64,000 nt of DNA from Mastigocoleus testarum BC008 (GCF_001456025.1 NZ_LMTZ01000045.1:95528-159527); one strand, 5' to 3'; counted from the stretch's first letter, positions 1 through 9,290 are shown. Notes: generated by a model not told the origin, from the sequence alone. A program made the numbers and translations.

Positions 1-1433
1 TAATTTGCTTTTTAGTAGGGGGAAGCTTTATTACTTATCGTCAGTTAGTTATTATTCCCAGGCGAGAAGCAAGAAGAAATGCCCAAACACTGCTTGTAGA
101 AAGGGGAAACCTGGCAGTTACTATTGCAGCAAATGGTACCGTTCAAGCTCAAATGTCAGTTAATGTCAGTCCCGAAAGCTCAGGTACCGTAAAAAGCTTA
201 AAAGTAAAAGAAGGGGAGCGAGTTAAGCAAGGACAGGTTATTGCTCATATGGATAACTCTAACCTTCAAGGTCAACTTATCCAAAGAAAAGGGGAGCTAG
301 CACAAGCCGAAGCGAATCTGCAAAAGCTAATTGCAGGTAATCGACCAGAAGAAATTAATCAATCACAAGCCCAATTAGAACAAGCTAAAGCGAATCTGCA
401 AAAGTTGGTTACAGGTAATCGTTCCCAAGAAATAGCCCAAGCAGAAGCAAGATTAAACAGCGCTCGGGCTACCCTCAACCAAAAGCAAGCTGATTTCAGC
501 AGTTACGAGCAACTATACAAACAAGGAGCTATTTCCCGAGAAACTTTTAACCAAAAAAAAGCCGAACTAGAAACCGCTCAAGCACAGGTAGCAGAAGCAC
601 AACAAGCCCTTGACTTACAAAAAGTAGGGACCCGACAAGAAGAAATCCAAGAAGCACAAGCACAAGTCAAACAACAACAGCAAGCTTTAACGCTTCTCAA
701 AGCAGGTACCCGTTCAGAAGAAATTCTGCAAGCCCGTGCTCAGGTTACTTCTGCCCGTGGTTCATTGCAATATATTCAGAATCAGGTTGATGACGCTATT
801 GTTACGGCTCCCTTTGACGGACAAATCAGCAAGATATATGCCGATCCTGGTTCTTTTGTGACTCCTACGACGTCAGCAAGTACTGCTACCTCTGCTGTTT
901 CTTCTTCTATATTGTCCTTATCTTCCGTTAAAAAAGAGATTATCGCCAATGTAGCTGAGGCAAATATTGGCAAAATCCGTTTAGGTCAAAAAGTGATTAT
1001 TAAAGCTGATGCCTACCCACAAAAAAAATTCGAGGGTAAGGTATCGCAAATTCTCAGTGAAGCCACTATCGAACAAAATGTTACTAGTTTTGAAGTCAAA
1101 GTAGCACTGGTTTCTGAGGAAGCTCAAAAAATGCTCTTGTCGGGAATGAACGTGGAAATGGAATTCCAAGTTGATGGAGTAGAGAATGTGATTGTTGTCC
1201 CCTCTGTAGCGGTTGTTCGGCGAAGAAATGCAACTGGTGTTTATGTTGTCGAAAGCAATGGCAAACCAAGATTTAAAGTAATTGAAACCGGCGTTGCTGC
1301 GAATGGCAAAACAGAGGTTAAAGCTGGCTTAAAAGGAACAGAAAAAGTATTAGTTAACTTTCCTCCCGGTTCCCGTCCCAAGTCAAGGCGTCGCGGTCTA
1401 CTACCGGGTGGTGGTTCTAGGAGTAATAAGTAA
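1..1433 (+). CDS. ABC exporter periplasmic adaptor (HlyD/MacA family), 5' end outside window
   Basis: The reading frame is open from base 3, so the gene starts upstream; the ATG at 153 is internal. The visible N-terminus has a hydrophobic stretch (ICFLVGGSFITY), then the lipoyl half-motif SSGTVKSLKVKEGERVKQGQ. A long Gln/Ala-rich coiled coil follows with four related G-N/T-R-x-E/Q-E-I units, then the second lipoyl half (VTAPFDGQISKIYADPGSFV) and a beta-barrel region. This order is that of MacA/HlyD membrane-fusion proteins, which join an inner-membrane ABC transporter to an outer-membrane channel. The permease and ATPase genes follow on the same strand, so a three-gene exporter is likely. The last codons (RSNK) and the stop lie inside a TAATAAG heptamer array. 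The substrate cannot be told from sequence; DevB of the heterocyst glycolipid exporter is a relative but I see nothing that assigns that role. Confidence 0.9.
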   Translation, partial: ICFLVGGSFITYRQLVIIPRREARRNAQTLLVERGNLAVTIAANGTVQAQMSVNVSPESSGTVKSLKVKEGERVKQGQVIAHMDNSNLQGQLIQRKGELAQAEANLQKLIAGNRPEEINQSQAQLEQAKANLQKLVTGNRSQEIAQAEARLNSARATLNQKQADFSSYEQLYKQGAISRETFNQKKAELETAQAQVAEAQQALDLQKVGTRQEEIQEAQAQVKQQQQALTLLKAGTRSEEILQARAQVTSARGSLQYIQNQVDDAIVTAPFDGQISKIYADPGSFVTPTTSASTATSAVSSSILSLSSVKKEIIANVAEANIGKIRLGQKVIIKADAYPQKKFEGKVSQILSEATIEQNVTSFEVKVALVSEEAQKMLLSGMNVEMEFQVDGVENVIVVPSVAVVRRRNATGVYVVESNGKPRFKVIETGVAANGKTEVKAGLKGTEKVLVNFPPGSRPKSRRRGLLPGGGSRSNK

Positions 1434-1503
1434 TAAGTAATAAGTAATAAGTAATAAGTAATAAGTAATAAGTAACAAGTAATAAGTAATAAGTAATGAG
1501 TGA
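1422..1503. repeat. STRR heptamer array (TAATAAG)n
   Basis: About eleven near-perfect copies of a 7-bp unit (TAATAAG, with TAACAAG and TAATGAG variants) run from the last codons of the adaptor gene into the gap. Short tandemly repeated sequences of this kind are typical of heterocystous cyanobacteria. The adaptor stop codon is part of the array. Confidence 0.9.
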
Positions 1504-1724
1504 TGTTAGCGCAAGCGGGACGCGTTATAGACAGCAAAGCTGTATGACTACGTCACGCAATACCTACGGTACGCTACGCTAGCAACGCTAACATCCGCTA
1601 GGATGCGGGCAAACACAAAGTGTTAGCAAGGCGGGGCGTAAGCACAGACAATGAGCGTGTCTACAGCGCACAGTAATGAGTAATAAGTAATGTTAGCGCA
1701 AGCGGGGCGCGACAGCGTACAGTA
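1504..1724. repeat. GC-rich mosaic intergenic repeat
   Basis: This stretch is more GC-rich than its surroundings and is made of modules that recur in the window. One module, GTTAGCGCAAGCGG with a following GCGACAGCG, appears at 1505, near 1692, near 3066 and in variant form near 3175. A hairpin ACAGC-AAA-GCTGT lies near 1532. A module with ACCTACGGTACGCTACGC also occurs inverted near 45740. It ends in TAATGAG heptamers that provide the ATG of the permease gene. No coding potential was seen. Confidence 0.75.
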
Positions 1725-3032
1725 ATGAGTCAGAAGCCAGGACAGATAGCGTCCTTATTAATAAATATGTTTTTTTTTCGTCCTCCCCATAAAGGCAGAG
1801 TATCAAATCTAGAAATTTTCTCCATGGCAGTTGAGGCACTATGGAGTAATAAATTACGCACAGTACTAACCATGCTAGGTGTAATTATTGGTATTACTTC
1901 GGTGATTGCTATTACTTCCATCGGTCAAGGGGTGCAAAAAGGAGTCGAACAGCAAATTTCAGCCTTAGGGACTGATGTTTTACAAGTTAGGGCTGGTGCA
2001 GCTAGAAGTGGGAATATCCGTCAAGGGTTGGGTTCGAGTAGTACTCTAACTTGGGAAGATGCTCAAGCGATCGCTAGTCAAGCCCCTTCAGCAAATGTTG
2101 TCTCTGCTTATCTACAACAAAATACCCAATTAGTATATGGTGGTGAAAATACCTCAACCACTGTCTACGGCACAGATTTAAACTACCCAGAAGCAAGAAA
2201 TACCTTTCCCGAACAAGGCAGATTTTTCGATCAAGAAGAATTAGATATCGCCAAACAAGTAGTTGTCCTTGCTCCCACGGTTCAAGAATCACTTTTTGCT
2301 ACTGGTGTGAATCCAATTGGTAAAAATATTCGGATTCAAGGAGAAGCTTATCAAGTGATTGGGGTGATGGAAGCTAAAGGTTTCCAAGGTCCTCGAGATA
2401 GAGACGATGCAGTGTACATTCCTCTGACAACCATGTCAGCCCGAATAGTTGGTAATAATGCTTTAACAGGTGTTTCCGTAAGTGGAATTTATGTCCAGAA
2501 CAGTAATCAAGAAGCTTTAAATGCAGCTCAATTCCAAGTCACTAATCTTCTTCGTCAACGACATAATATTTATCCCCCGGAAGAGGATGATTTTAGTATT
2601 AGGAATCAAGCCGAACTTATAAGTACTTTAAGCAGTGTTCTAGGTTTATTGACCTTAATGGTGGTAGCGATCGCGGGAATTTCCTTGTTAGTTGGTGGGA
2701 TTGGAATAGCCAATATTATGTTAGTTTCTGTGGTTGAGCGCACCCGAGAAATAGGAATTCGTAAAGCAGTCGGAGCCACATCTTCAGCCATACTCACTCA
2801 ATTTTTAACAGAATCGATATTTATTTCTATTGTTGGTGGTGCGATTGGAATTTTTAGTGGAGTTGCGATCGCAATTATTGCTTCAATCGTATTTGAATTT
2901 CCATTAGTTATCTCGGTCTTGTCAGCGATCGCTGGTGTTGGACTTTCATTTCTAGTCGGTTTACTTGCAGGAGTTATCCCCGCGAAAAATGCTGCGAAAT
3001 TAGACCCGATAACAGCTTTGCGCAGTGATTAG
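1725..3032 (+). CDS. ABC transporter permease, MacB/FtsX type
   Basis: A protein of 435 aa. The N-terminal membrane segment is near residues 45-65 (LRTVLTMLGVIIGITSVIAITSIGQG), followed by a large extracytoplasmic MacB_PCD-type domain (about 70-290). Three C-terminal membrane segments form the FtsX domain (about 305-430, with ERTREIGIRKAVGAT, the usual coupling-helix motif). It is the membrane subunit of a MacB-like exporter whose nucleotide-binding domain is a separate gene at 3251. The start is uncertain: the ATG at 1725 is created by the tail of a repeat array, the next in-frame ATG is at 1767 (MFFFRPP), and neither has a clear ribosome-binding site. The homologous part begins near NLEIFSMAVEALWSNKLRT. 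Family assignment is secure; the substrate is unknown. Confidence 0.88.
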   Translation: MSQKPGQIASLLINMFFFRPPHKGRVSNLEIFSMAVEALWSNKLRTVLTMLGVIIGITSVIAITSIGQGVQKGVEQQISALGTDVLQVRAGAARSGNIRQGLGSSSTLTWEDAQAIASQAPSANVVSAYLQQNTQLVYGGENTSTTVYGTDLNYPEARNTFPEQGRFFDQEELDIAKQVVVLAPTVQESLFATGVNPIGKNIRIQGEAYQVIGVMEAKGFQGPRDRDDAVYIPLTTMSARIVGNNALTGVSVSGIYVQNSNQEALNAAQFQVTNLLRQRHNIYPPEEDDFSIRNQAELISTLSSVLGLLTLMVVAIAGISLLVGGIGIANIMLVSVVERTREIGIRKAVGATSSAILTQFLTESIFISIVGGAIGIFSGVAIAIIASIVFEFPLVISVLSAIAGVGLSFLVGLLAGVIPAKNAAKLDPITALRSD

Positions 3033-3250
3033 GAAATGAGTAACAAGTAATAAGTAATAAGTAATGTTAGCGAAGCGGGGCGCGACAGCGCACAGTAATA
3101 AGTAATAAGTAATAAGTAATAAGTAATAAGTAATAAGTAATGAGTAAATTTTCGCTCCTGACTTCTGACTCCTGTTAGCAAAGCGGTGCGCTACCGCGCA
3201 CAATTCTGACTGATAACTGATAACTGATAACTGATAACTGATAACTGAAA
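3033..3250. repeat. STRR arrays and GC-rich modules between permease and ATPase genes
   Basis: Two TAATAAG-type arrays (about 3037-3065 and 3095-3145) flank a GTTAGCGAAGCGG/GCGACAGCGCA module. A variant module (GCAAAGCGGTGCGCTACCGCGC, near 3178-3200) and about five copies of GATAACT (3210-3247) follow. The last array ends four bases before the ATPase ATG, so the normal Shine-Dalgarno position is occupied by repeat sequence. Confidence 0.85.
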
Positions 3251-3913
3251 ATGATTTGGATGGAATCAATTACTAAGGCTTATATATTAGGAGAAGTGGA
3301 AGTTCCGGTTCTCAAAGAGATTAATTTATTTATTGAAGAAGGTGAATATGTAGCAATTATGGGAGTATCAGGTTCGGGAAAGTCAACATTGATGAATATT
3401 ATTGGTTGTCTGGATCGTCCGACATCTGGATTGTATACCCTTGAAGGTCGAAACCTAACTAGCCTTGATGATGACGAATTAGCGTATATTCGCAACCAAA
3501 GAATAGGTTTTGTGTTTCAGCAATTTAATCTGTTAGCACGAGCAACAGCTTTAGAAAATGTGATGCTACCAATGATTTATGCTGGTTTTTCTAAATCTAA
3601 GCGTCGCGAATTCGCCCAAGAAGCTTTATCTAGAGTTGGACTTGCAGACAGAATGTCAAATCGTCCCAGTCAACTTTCGGGGGGACAACAACAACGGGTT
3701 GCGATTGCACGAGCTTTAGTTAATCGACCTGCGTTAGTTTTAGCAGACGAACCAACGGGAGCATTGGATACTAAAACTTCCCATGAAGTGATGGATTTAT
3801 TAACGGAGTTGAATCACCAAGGAATTACAGTTGTACTTGTGACTCACGAACTAGATGTAGCGGAAAAAGCAAAAAGAACCATCCGAGTTCAAGATGGTTT
3901 GGTTGTAGTTTGA
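3251..3913 (+). CDS. ABC transporter ATP-binding protein (MacB/LolD/DevA type)
   Basis: A 220-aa nucleotide-binding domain. Walker A is GVSGSGKST (about residues 38-46), the signature motif is [15 protein letters not shown] (about 141-155), Walker B with the catalytic Glu is [12 protein letters not shown] (about 162-173), and the H-loop is VTHE (about 197-200). The TGALD sequence after Walker B is typical of the LolD/FtsE/MacB clade. It powers the permease encoded just upstream. The ATG at 3251 has no purine-rich ribosome site because GATAACT repeats abut it; a second ATG lies at codon 4. Family assignment is certain, substrate unknown. Confidence 0.93.
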   Translation: MIWMESITKAYILGEVEVPVLKEINLFIEEGEYVAIMGVSGSGKSTLMNIIGCLDRPTSGLYTLEGRNLTSLDDDELAYIRNQRIGFVFQQFNLLARATALENVMLPMIYAGFSKSKRREFAQEALSRVGLADRMSNRPSQLSGGQQQRVAIARALVNRPALVLADEPTGALDTKTSHEVMDLLTELNHQGITVVLVTHELDVAEKAKRTIRVQDGLVVV

Positions 3914-3964
3914 TCAATAGGGAATAGTTCTTTTATTATTCTTTACCCTTATTGACTCCTCTAC

Positions 3965-3984
3965 AGACGTAGCACGCTACGTCT
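3965..3984. terminator. Palindromic hairpin between convergent genes
   Basis: AGACGTAGC and GCTACGTCT form a 9-bp stem with a two-base spacer (AC). It lies between two convergent genes and could end transcription in both directions, but there is no long T-run. The sequence resembles dispersed palindromes common in Nostoc-type genomes, so it may equally be a mobile REP-like copy. Confidence 0.5.
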
Positions 3985-3998
3985 CTACTTCCAATAAA

Positions 3999-5117
3999 TC
4001 AACCAAAAACTGGATTTAACCGCTTGAGAGCGCGACCTACCACATCGCTATATCGCAATTCACCACAAAGAATTTTACCCATAACCTGTGGAGCCGAAGG
4101 ACGTTTAACGCCTACTTTATAGCCAATACCGGGGAAATGATAGAAGACATTAGCTAATTTTTGCGCCCAAGCCATATCAGTACCCCATTGTTCGTTGATG
4201 ATATTGGAGTACTCTTCTAAAGCATTAATATCTCCTGTAACAGCTTTATGAATTGCTTCTGCTGCTTTTAAACCACTAAAAATTGAAGGTCTGATTCCTT
4301 CTGCAGTAAATGGGTCAACTACACAAGCAGCTTCCCCTGCTAAAACAGCACGTTCGGTATGCAGTTTTTGAGTACCATTCCACAAAGAAATTCCATAACC
4401 GTACTGTTTATAAGTTTGGACATCCAAACCAAATTTATCCCCGTATTCCTGCAAAATCTTTTTGAAGTTTTGGGATTTTCCACCAAGAAAGCTACCGATA
4501 CCAATGGAATAACCATCTGCTTTGGGAAAATTCCACAGGTAACCGTTTTTAACCATCCCAAACTCAAAGTGAGCGATATTCGCATTCTCTACCTTTGCTG
4601 CAGCTTCAGTTTCCAAAGCGCCGACTAGACAACGTTTGCGTTCCTTAAAACCCAACCATTTCGCCATTGGTCCTGAAGTACCATCAGCAGCAATTAAATA
4701 ACGACCGCTGAAGGAACCATTAACTGTATTGACTTGCCAATGGTCACCTTTAAATTCAATACCAGTAGCTTTAGTATTATCTCTTAGTTCAGCCCCTTGT
4801 TTTTCAGCTTGTTTAACTAAAAAATGATCGAATATATCTCGTCGCACCATCCATACTGGTTCAGGAGTTTTTAGTTCCGCTTCCACCGGATCACCCATAT
4901 TCCAAGTACAGCGAATGGTGTTAGCCTTACTGGAAATTGCCGGACTGAAATCAAAATCAAACCATTGAGCAATCATCGGGGATACACCACCACCACAAGG
5001 CTTATATCTGGGTAATGATTCTTTTTCTAAAACTAATACTGAGTTTCCCCGTTTTGCTAAATGATATGCAGCTGTTCCACCTGCTGGTCCTGCGCCGACA
5101 ATAATGCAGTCATACAT
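3999..5117 (-). CDS. FAD-dependent oxidoreductase, geranylgeranyl reductase family
   Basis: A 372-aa flavoprotein. The N-terminal Rossmann motif is IIVGAGPAGGTAAYHLAKRG with the acidic end at VLVLEKE. A cysteine-bearing loop RYKPCGGGVS follows and the second FAD motif LAGEAACVVDPFTAEGI is near residues 258-275. These mark the geranylgeranyl-reductase/digeranylgeranylglycerophospholipid reductase superfamily. It is shorter than and different from ChlP (about 406 aa), so chlorophyll phytyl reduction should not be assumed. A role in saturating an isoprenoid or in another lipid reduction is inference. It is convergent with the ABC ATPase gene and stands alone. Confidence 0.82.
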   Translation of the reverse strand: MYDCIIVGAGPAGGTAAYHLAKRGNSVLVLEKESLPRYKPCGGGVSPMIAQWFDFDFSPAISSKANTIRCTWNMGDPVEAELKTPEPVWMVRRDIFDHFLVKQAEKQGAELRDNTKATGIEFKGDHWQVNTVNGSFSGRYLIAADGTSGPMAKWLGFKERKRCLVGALETEAAAKVENANIAHFEFGMVKNGYLWNFPKADGYSIGIGSFLGGKSQNFKKILQEYGDKFGLDVQTYKQYGYGISLWNGTQKLHTERAVLAGEAACVVDPFTAEGIRPSIFSGLKAAEAIHKAVTGDINALEEYSNIINEQWGTDMAWAQKLANVFYHFPGIGYKVGVKRPSAPQVMGKILCGELRYSDVVGRALKRLNPVFG

Positions 5118-5387
5118 ATGCTTGTAGTTTTACTCCTGAGTCAGTTAAGTGTCGGTAGAATGCTCCGGAAGGCTTTTATTACTGTTGTGAATTATCAACG
5201 AGTATCAAAAAAATCAGCGAACACTCATGGATATTACATAGTGAACGCCAAACATACAAGTCATTTATATTACATTATTCTCGTAAGCGCTAGTACTGTT
5301 CTATTTTGTAGCTTTTTTACCTCTTATATTTACTCAGTTAAGAAATGATTTTTTCTGAGATTTATTAATAACTAAAATTATTAATAA

Positions 5388-5837
5388 CTAAAATATTGGC
5401 AGTTTATTTCTTTCTTCACTTAAAGCTTGCATACTCGTATCAGAGTTAGTACTTATAGTATCTATATAAGAAGATTTATAATTATTTTGATTTTCTGTTA
5501 AAAACCAGTGATGTTGGAATTTCTCTGTAGTTTCTTCAAATAAGAGAATAAAATCACCAACTTGGATCGTATCACCACTATTTAAAATATATTCTTGGTT
5601 CAGTTCAACTTTTTGATGATTGATAGATGAGCCATTAGTACTCGCAAGGTCAGTAAAACAATAATTATCTTTAAATTTAAGGATAATAGCATGAACGCGA
5701 CTAATTTCTGGACTGTTGAGAATTAAGTCACACTTTGGATATCTACCAATTAAGTATCGTTGTAATTTTTCTGTTTTTGATAAGAGTATTTCTTTTTGGA
5801 AGACTCCTGTAAATTTATTAAAAGCTATTATTCTCAT
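5388..5837 (-). CDS. FHA domain protein
   Basis: A 149-aa protein with one forkhead-associated domain (about residues 22-110). The conserved elements are visible in order: LIGRYPKCDLIL, SRVHAIIL and the loop TNGSSINHQ, followed by LNSGDTIQVGD. FHA domains bind phosphothreonine peptides, usually in Ser/Thr-kinase signalling or secretion regulation. The C-terminal 40 residues are polar and have no recognised domain. No kinase or phosphatase gene is adjacent, so the partner is unknown. Confidence 0.88.
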   Translation of the reverse strand: MRIIAFNKFTGVFQKEILLSKTEKLQRYLIGRYPKCDLILNSPEISRVHAIILKFKDNYCFTDLASTNGSSINHQKVELNQEYILNSGDTIQVGDFILLFEETTEKFQHHWFLTENQNNYKSSYIDTISTNSDTSMQALSEERNKLPIF

Positions 5838-6523
5838 AATTATTGAAACTCTAATTTTATTGATGATTATAAGTTAATTATTAATTTATTATTTATTGTT
5901 ATCGACTGTAAAAAATAACAGTTTTAATTTTAAATTTATCAATGTAGTAATTCTAGACAGATAAAACCCTACACAGATAACTTTTGGTAACAATATATAA
6001 ATTGGATTAATTATTAGTATCGGTTATTAACCTGAGTTCTTGCTGATTGTTACCTGAGAATTAGTTAAGAATTAAATGAGAGAACTGAGAAAGGTAAGTG
6101 GTTTTTAAGGAAACACAACAGAAAATAGGGATACTGATAACTTGCAACAGTCTCAATAACCGCCTTGGAACAAACTCCCAGGCTAATAGACGAACTCTGC
6201 TAAAGCAGACTAGGTAAGGCTTGTAGCTGTCTTCTATACTGTGTTAACAAACATGTCAACACCCGTATAGAAGATGCACCATTTTTATTCGGCTTCCTCC
6301 CCTAATGCTGACGCATCGCTTCCGCTAAGGGGAGGCTAGGAGGGGGTTTATCCCACACTTCCCTTACGGGTACGATGTGGGGCTTACGCCGTTTTAACTA
6401 AGTAAGGTGACTATGTTAGGGTTGACGTGATTTGTATAAATGGTTGTGACAAAAAAACTATTAGACTTCGCACTGCAATAGATCAACTTATGAGTTGGTA
6501 ATTTCAATCTTCTAATTTCTTTA
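5838..6523. other. Long intergenic region with strong hairpins
   Basis: No gene was seen in this stretch. It holds short hairpins near 6167-6182 (CCTTGGA/TCCCAGG), 6195-6210 (TCTGCT/AGCAGA) and a strong one at 6230-6274. Also present is a repeat with CCTCCCC... GGGGAGGCTAGGAGGGGG (about 6296-6348) that is a diverged relative of the 24-bp tandem repeat at 16478. The part before 6060 is plain AT-rich sequence. Confidence 0.6.
6090..6285 (+). ncRNA. Candidate structured RNA (unidentified)
   Basis: Three successive hairpins occur. The first is CCTTGGA-ACAAAC-TCCCAGG with one mismatch (about 6162-6181) and the second is TCTGCT-AA-AGCAGA (6196-6209). The third pairs TCTTCTATAC at 6230-6239 with GTATAGAAGA at 6265-6274 and has an inner GTGTT/AACAC stem. 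The sequence ATTTTTATT follows seven bases after the last stem. No tmRNA, RNase P, SRP or Yfr1 signature was recognised. The strand is guessed from the trailing T-rich stretch. Only hairpin geometry supports this; transcription is not shown. Confidence 0.3.
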
Positions 6524-9091
6524 TCAACTAACAACAGTTCCCCGAGTTACACCCAACTGACTTTGCAATCTCAACTCTCGCCACAATTGGGAACCTGTAA
6601 TGTATCCTTCGAGTAATTGCTGATAAAGATGTATTGTTTGGGTTACCTGCTCTGGAGTTTCATTCACACACTCAACTCGGAAATTTTGTAAACCAAGTTT
6701 GATTAAATGTTCTACGTACTCAGCACCAGTTTGAGCGGTACCATTAAATACCGTATTTCGACAACCAGCATCAGCTTGGAGAATATGTTCCGTACCCACG
6801 CGATCGCGAAGTTTAACTTGATGTTTTTCACAAGGACGACCGCAATCCCGAAAATCAATCCCTTCGGAAAGAAAGGCACAAAACACACAATGTTCCATAT
6901 GAAACATCGGCATATGTTGGTGAATTGTTACTTCAAACCATTGGGAAGGAGCACTTTTCAATAAATCTTCAAGCTGATTAATATTAAGGTCATAGGAAGC
7001 GGTGAGACGTTCTAAACCGAAACGATTTTTAAAGTAATCTGCAGTTAGAGCGTTAGCCACATTTAAGGAAAAATCCCCAATACAATTTTCTCCAGCAAAA
7101 TACCGTAAATGGTCGTAGCTACGAATCAAATAACCATCCGCATTACTGGAACGAACCTGCTGTAAAATCCAGTTTTCTGCTGGTTTGGTAATTCTCGGAG
7201 GTGCAACCCAGATTTGAGGGGATGGGTTAGGGGATGAATAATTAGAAAATTGAAGATGAGAAGATTGACGAACTATTTGGACAGCTTGTTTATATTTACG
7301 CGGGTCTTCAAATTCACAGTAAATGGTTTCGATTCCTGCTTTGAGTGTTGCTTCAAGTTGTTTAAGGTTACGAACTAAAACAATCAACTGAGGAGAAGGA
7401 AGTATAAGAGAATCCTTAACAGGAAGTAAATCTGATAATGAAGCGTTTTCGTTAATTTTCCAGAGCTTGGGTTGAGTTCGTAATTCTTCCAGTCGAGCGA
7501 CAATTTCCCGACGCATTTTATTTAATTCACTCACTGGTAACATTAATTCACCTTCGAGGTGATTTTTCAACTCTCCCAAACAAAATGGAGTATTACCCAA
7601 ACGTCCAAACTGTTCTTGTAAACGTTCCGTGGAAAGGGGCTTATTGCGAGCTTCGACCAGCGTAATTGATGATTTAACTTGCACCACATGACCGATTTCA
7701 TCCCGTGCAATTGCGACTAAATTTTCATTTAATTCCCCGTATAGTTCCACAAAAATCGGACGCTGAAATTGGGGTTTTTCGCTAGCAAAACTCTGACGCA
7801 CTTGCTTATCTAATTCTGGATCGCTGGTCTTCCAAATGCGATCGCCAATATGAATTTTTCTCAGATTTAAATCTCGTTTTCCAAAACGCAGTATAGTATC
7901 TTTTCCTTTACGCAATACCCCATAAACTCGACCCCCTTCTTCCTTCCTTTCGGGATGACCGCAATCAAAAACCACACCATCACCGGCTTTCACTGGCGCT
8001 TCCAAGCGGATCGTTATTTCTTCTCTACCCACCTGTTTAACTTCACCTAGATATACCCCACGCTTTTTTCCAAAGCGAGCGTGAACTAACTCTTGATTAT
8101 TAATTCCTTCAAACCATCCCGTATATAAACCCCGAGAAAATGCCATTTCTAGGTTGTAGTGTTCTTGATTTCCCTTTTTAATCAGGGTTTTTTGTTGATT
8201 TTCAGGGATATCGGGAATATCTTTGATGACATTGTCTAATGCTTGTCGATAAACTCGGGTGACATTAGCAACATACTCAGAAGCTTTTAACCGTCCTTCA
8301 ATTTTCAAACAACTCACCCCAGATTTTACTAACTCCGGGATAACTTCCAAACCCGCTAAATCTTGAGGACTAAGTAAATATTTGCGATCGCCCAAGTTTA
8401 CTATTTCCCCATCTGATATTAAATCGTAAGGCATGCGACAAGCTTGAGCGCACTCACCACGGTTTGCAGAGCGTCCTCCCAAAGCTTCACTGGTTAAACA
8501 CTGACCGGAATATGCGACACATAAAGCACCATGAACGAATACTTCTAAAGGTAAAGACTTTTGATGGGAATTCTCTACACTGATCTGCTGCTGTATTTTA
8601 TTAATTTCTTTAATGGAACATTCCCGCGCCAAAACCACCAAATTACAACCAAGTTCCTTCGCAAATTCCACCCCAACTGCACTAGTAATCGTCATTTGAG
8701 TAGAAGCATGAATGGGAAAGTCAGGTGATATATGACGAATCAGACGACAAATTCCCACATCTTGAACGATGACTGCATCTACCCCAGCAGAAATAATTGA
8801 ACGAATATATTGTTGTGCATCTTTCAGTTCTTGGGGAAAAACTAAAGTATTGAGAGTGACATAACCCTTAACTCCCCGCAGATGGAGAAACTCCATTAAT
8901 TCGGGTAAATCCACCTCAGTAAAATTTTCTGCTCGCATGCGCGCATTAAACTTATCCAAACCAAAGTAAATTGCATCCGCTCCGTTTTCTACAGCAGCTT
9001 TCGCACATTCCCAGTTACCTGCTGGAGCGAGAAGTTCGGGAACTTGAAGGTTATGAACCTTGGAGGTTAGAGAGTTAGGTTTGGCTGTCAT
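6524..9091 (-). CDS. U32 family peptidase-like protein (RlhA/YegQ/UbiU-like)
   Basis: An 855-aa protein. The N-terminal TIM-barrel-like U32 region starts ELLAPAGNWECAKAAVENGADAIYFG and contains the family cysteine motif NRGECAQACR (near residues 206-215). A middle DUF3656-like region follows. A C-terminal cysteine-rich part has CVFCAFLSEG, DCGRPCEKH and AGCRNTVFN. Characterised U32 relatives (RlhA, UbiU/UbiV, TrhP) are Fe-S-dependent RNA or quinone hydroxylation factors rather than true proteases, so a 23S rRNA or tRNA modification role is plausible but not proven. The length suits the long cyanobacterial form. A 177-bp decayed copy of the part around NRGECAQACR lies at 11893-12069. Confidence 0.85.
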   Translation of the reverse strand: MTAKPNSLTSKVHNLQVPELLAPAGNWECAKAAVENGADAIYFGLDKFNARMRAENFTEVDLPELMEFLHLRGVKGYVTLNTLVFPQELKDAQQYIRSIISAGVDAVIVQDVGICRLIRHISPDFPIHASTQMTITSAVGVEFAKELGCNLVVLARECSIKEINKIQQQISVENSHQKSLPLEVFVHGALCVAYSGQCLTSEALGGRSANRGECAQACRMPYDLISDGEIVNLGDRKYLLSPQDLAGLEVIPELVKSGVSCLKIEGRLKASEYVANVTRVYRQALDNVIKDIPDIPENQQKTLIKKGNQEHYNLEMAFSRGLYTGWFEGINNQELVHARFGKKRGVYLGEVKQVGREEITIRLEAPVKAGDGVVFDCGHPERKEEGGRVYGVLRKGKDTILRFGKRDLNLRKIHIGDRIWKTSDPELDKQVRQSFASEKPQFQRPIFVELYGELNENLVAIARDEIGHVVQVKSSITLVEARNKPLSTERLQEQFGRLGNTPFCLGELKNHLEGELMLPVSELNKMRREIVARLEELRTQPKLWKINENASLSDLLPVKDSLILPSPQLIVLVRNLKQLEATLKAGIETIYCEFEDPRKYKQAVQIVRQSSHLQFSNYSSPNPSPQIWVAPPRITKPAENWILQQVRSSNADGYLIRSYDHLRYFAGENCIGDFSLNVANALTADYFKNRFGLERLTASYDLNINQLEDLLKSAPSQWFEVTIHQHMPMFHMEHCVFCAFLSEGIDFRDCGRPCEKHQVKLRDRVGTEHILQADAGCRNTVFNGTAQTGAEYVEHLIKLGLQNFRVECVNETPEQVTQTIHLYQQLLEGYITGSQLWRELRLQSQLGVTRGTVVS

Positions 9092-9290
9092 GACACTGGG
9101 AGAAGTAGCTACACCTTAGTGATTTTATCGTTGTTGGCAAAAGATGGTGGATTGTCTTTCTGAGCTTCCAATCAATAATCGGCTGAGGAAACTGTCTTTC
9201 TCCTGGAATATTACACAAGTTTTAAATTTGTTATATCGTAAATATTGGAGATAAATTGTTTTTGCTCCAATACTTCTACCTGTAAGCTTT

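Noticed and set aside
1241..1537. Minus-strand frame encoding repeated LLITYY residues
   Set aside because: Produced by the TAATAAG heptamer array read in antisense; not a protein gene.
1..3913. DevBCA heterocyst glycolipid exporter
   Set aside because: The gene order and adaptor-permease-ATPase plan are similar, but the permease has the large MacB-type periplasmic domain and nothing specific to DevBCA could be identified.
3999..5117. chlP (geranylgeranyl diphosphate reductase for chlorophyll)
   Set aside because: The protein is shorter than ChlP and its sequence around the cysteine loop and C-terminus differs; only the wider family is supported.
5061..5348. Plus-strand frame of 95 codons overlapping the start of the oxidoreductase gene
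   Set aside because: It runs antisense to a well-supported gene for its first third, has no ribosome-binding site and shows no domain; the composition is that of AT-rich non-coding DNA.
6423..6446. Promoter with TTGACG and TATAAAT
   Set aside because: The two boxes are only seven bases apart, far from the required 16-18.
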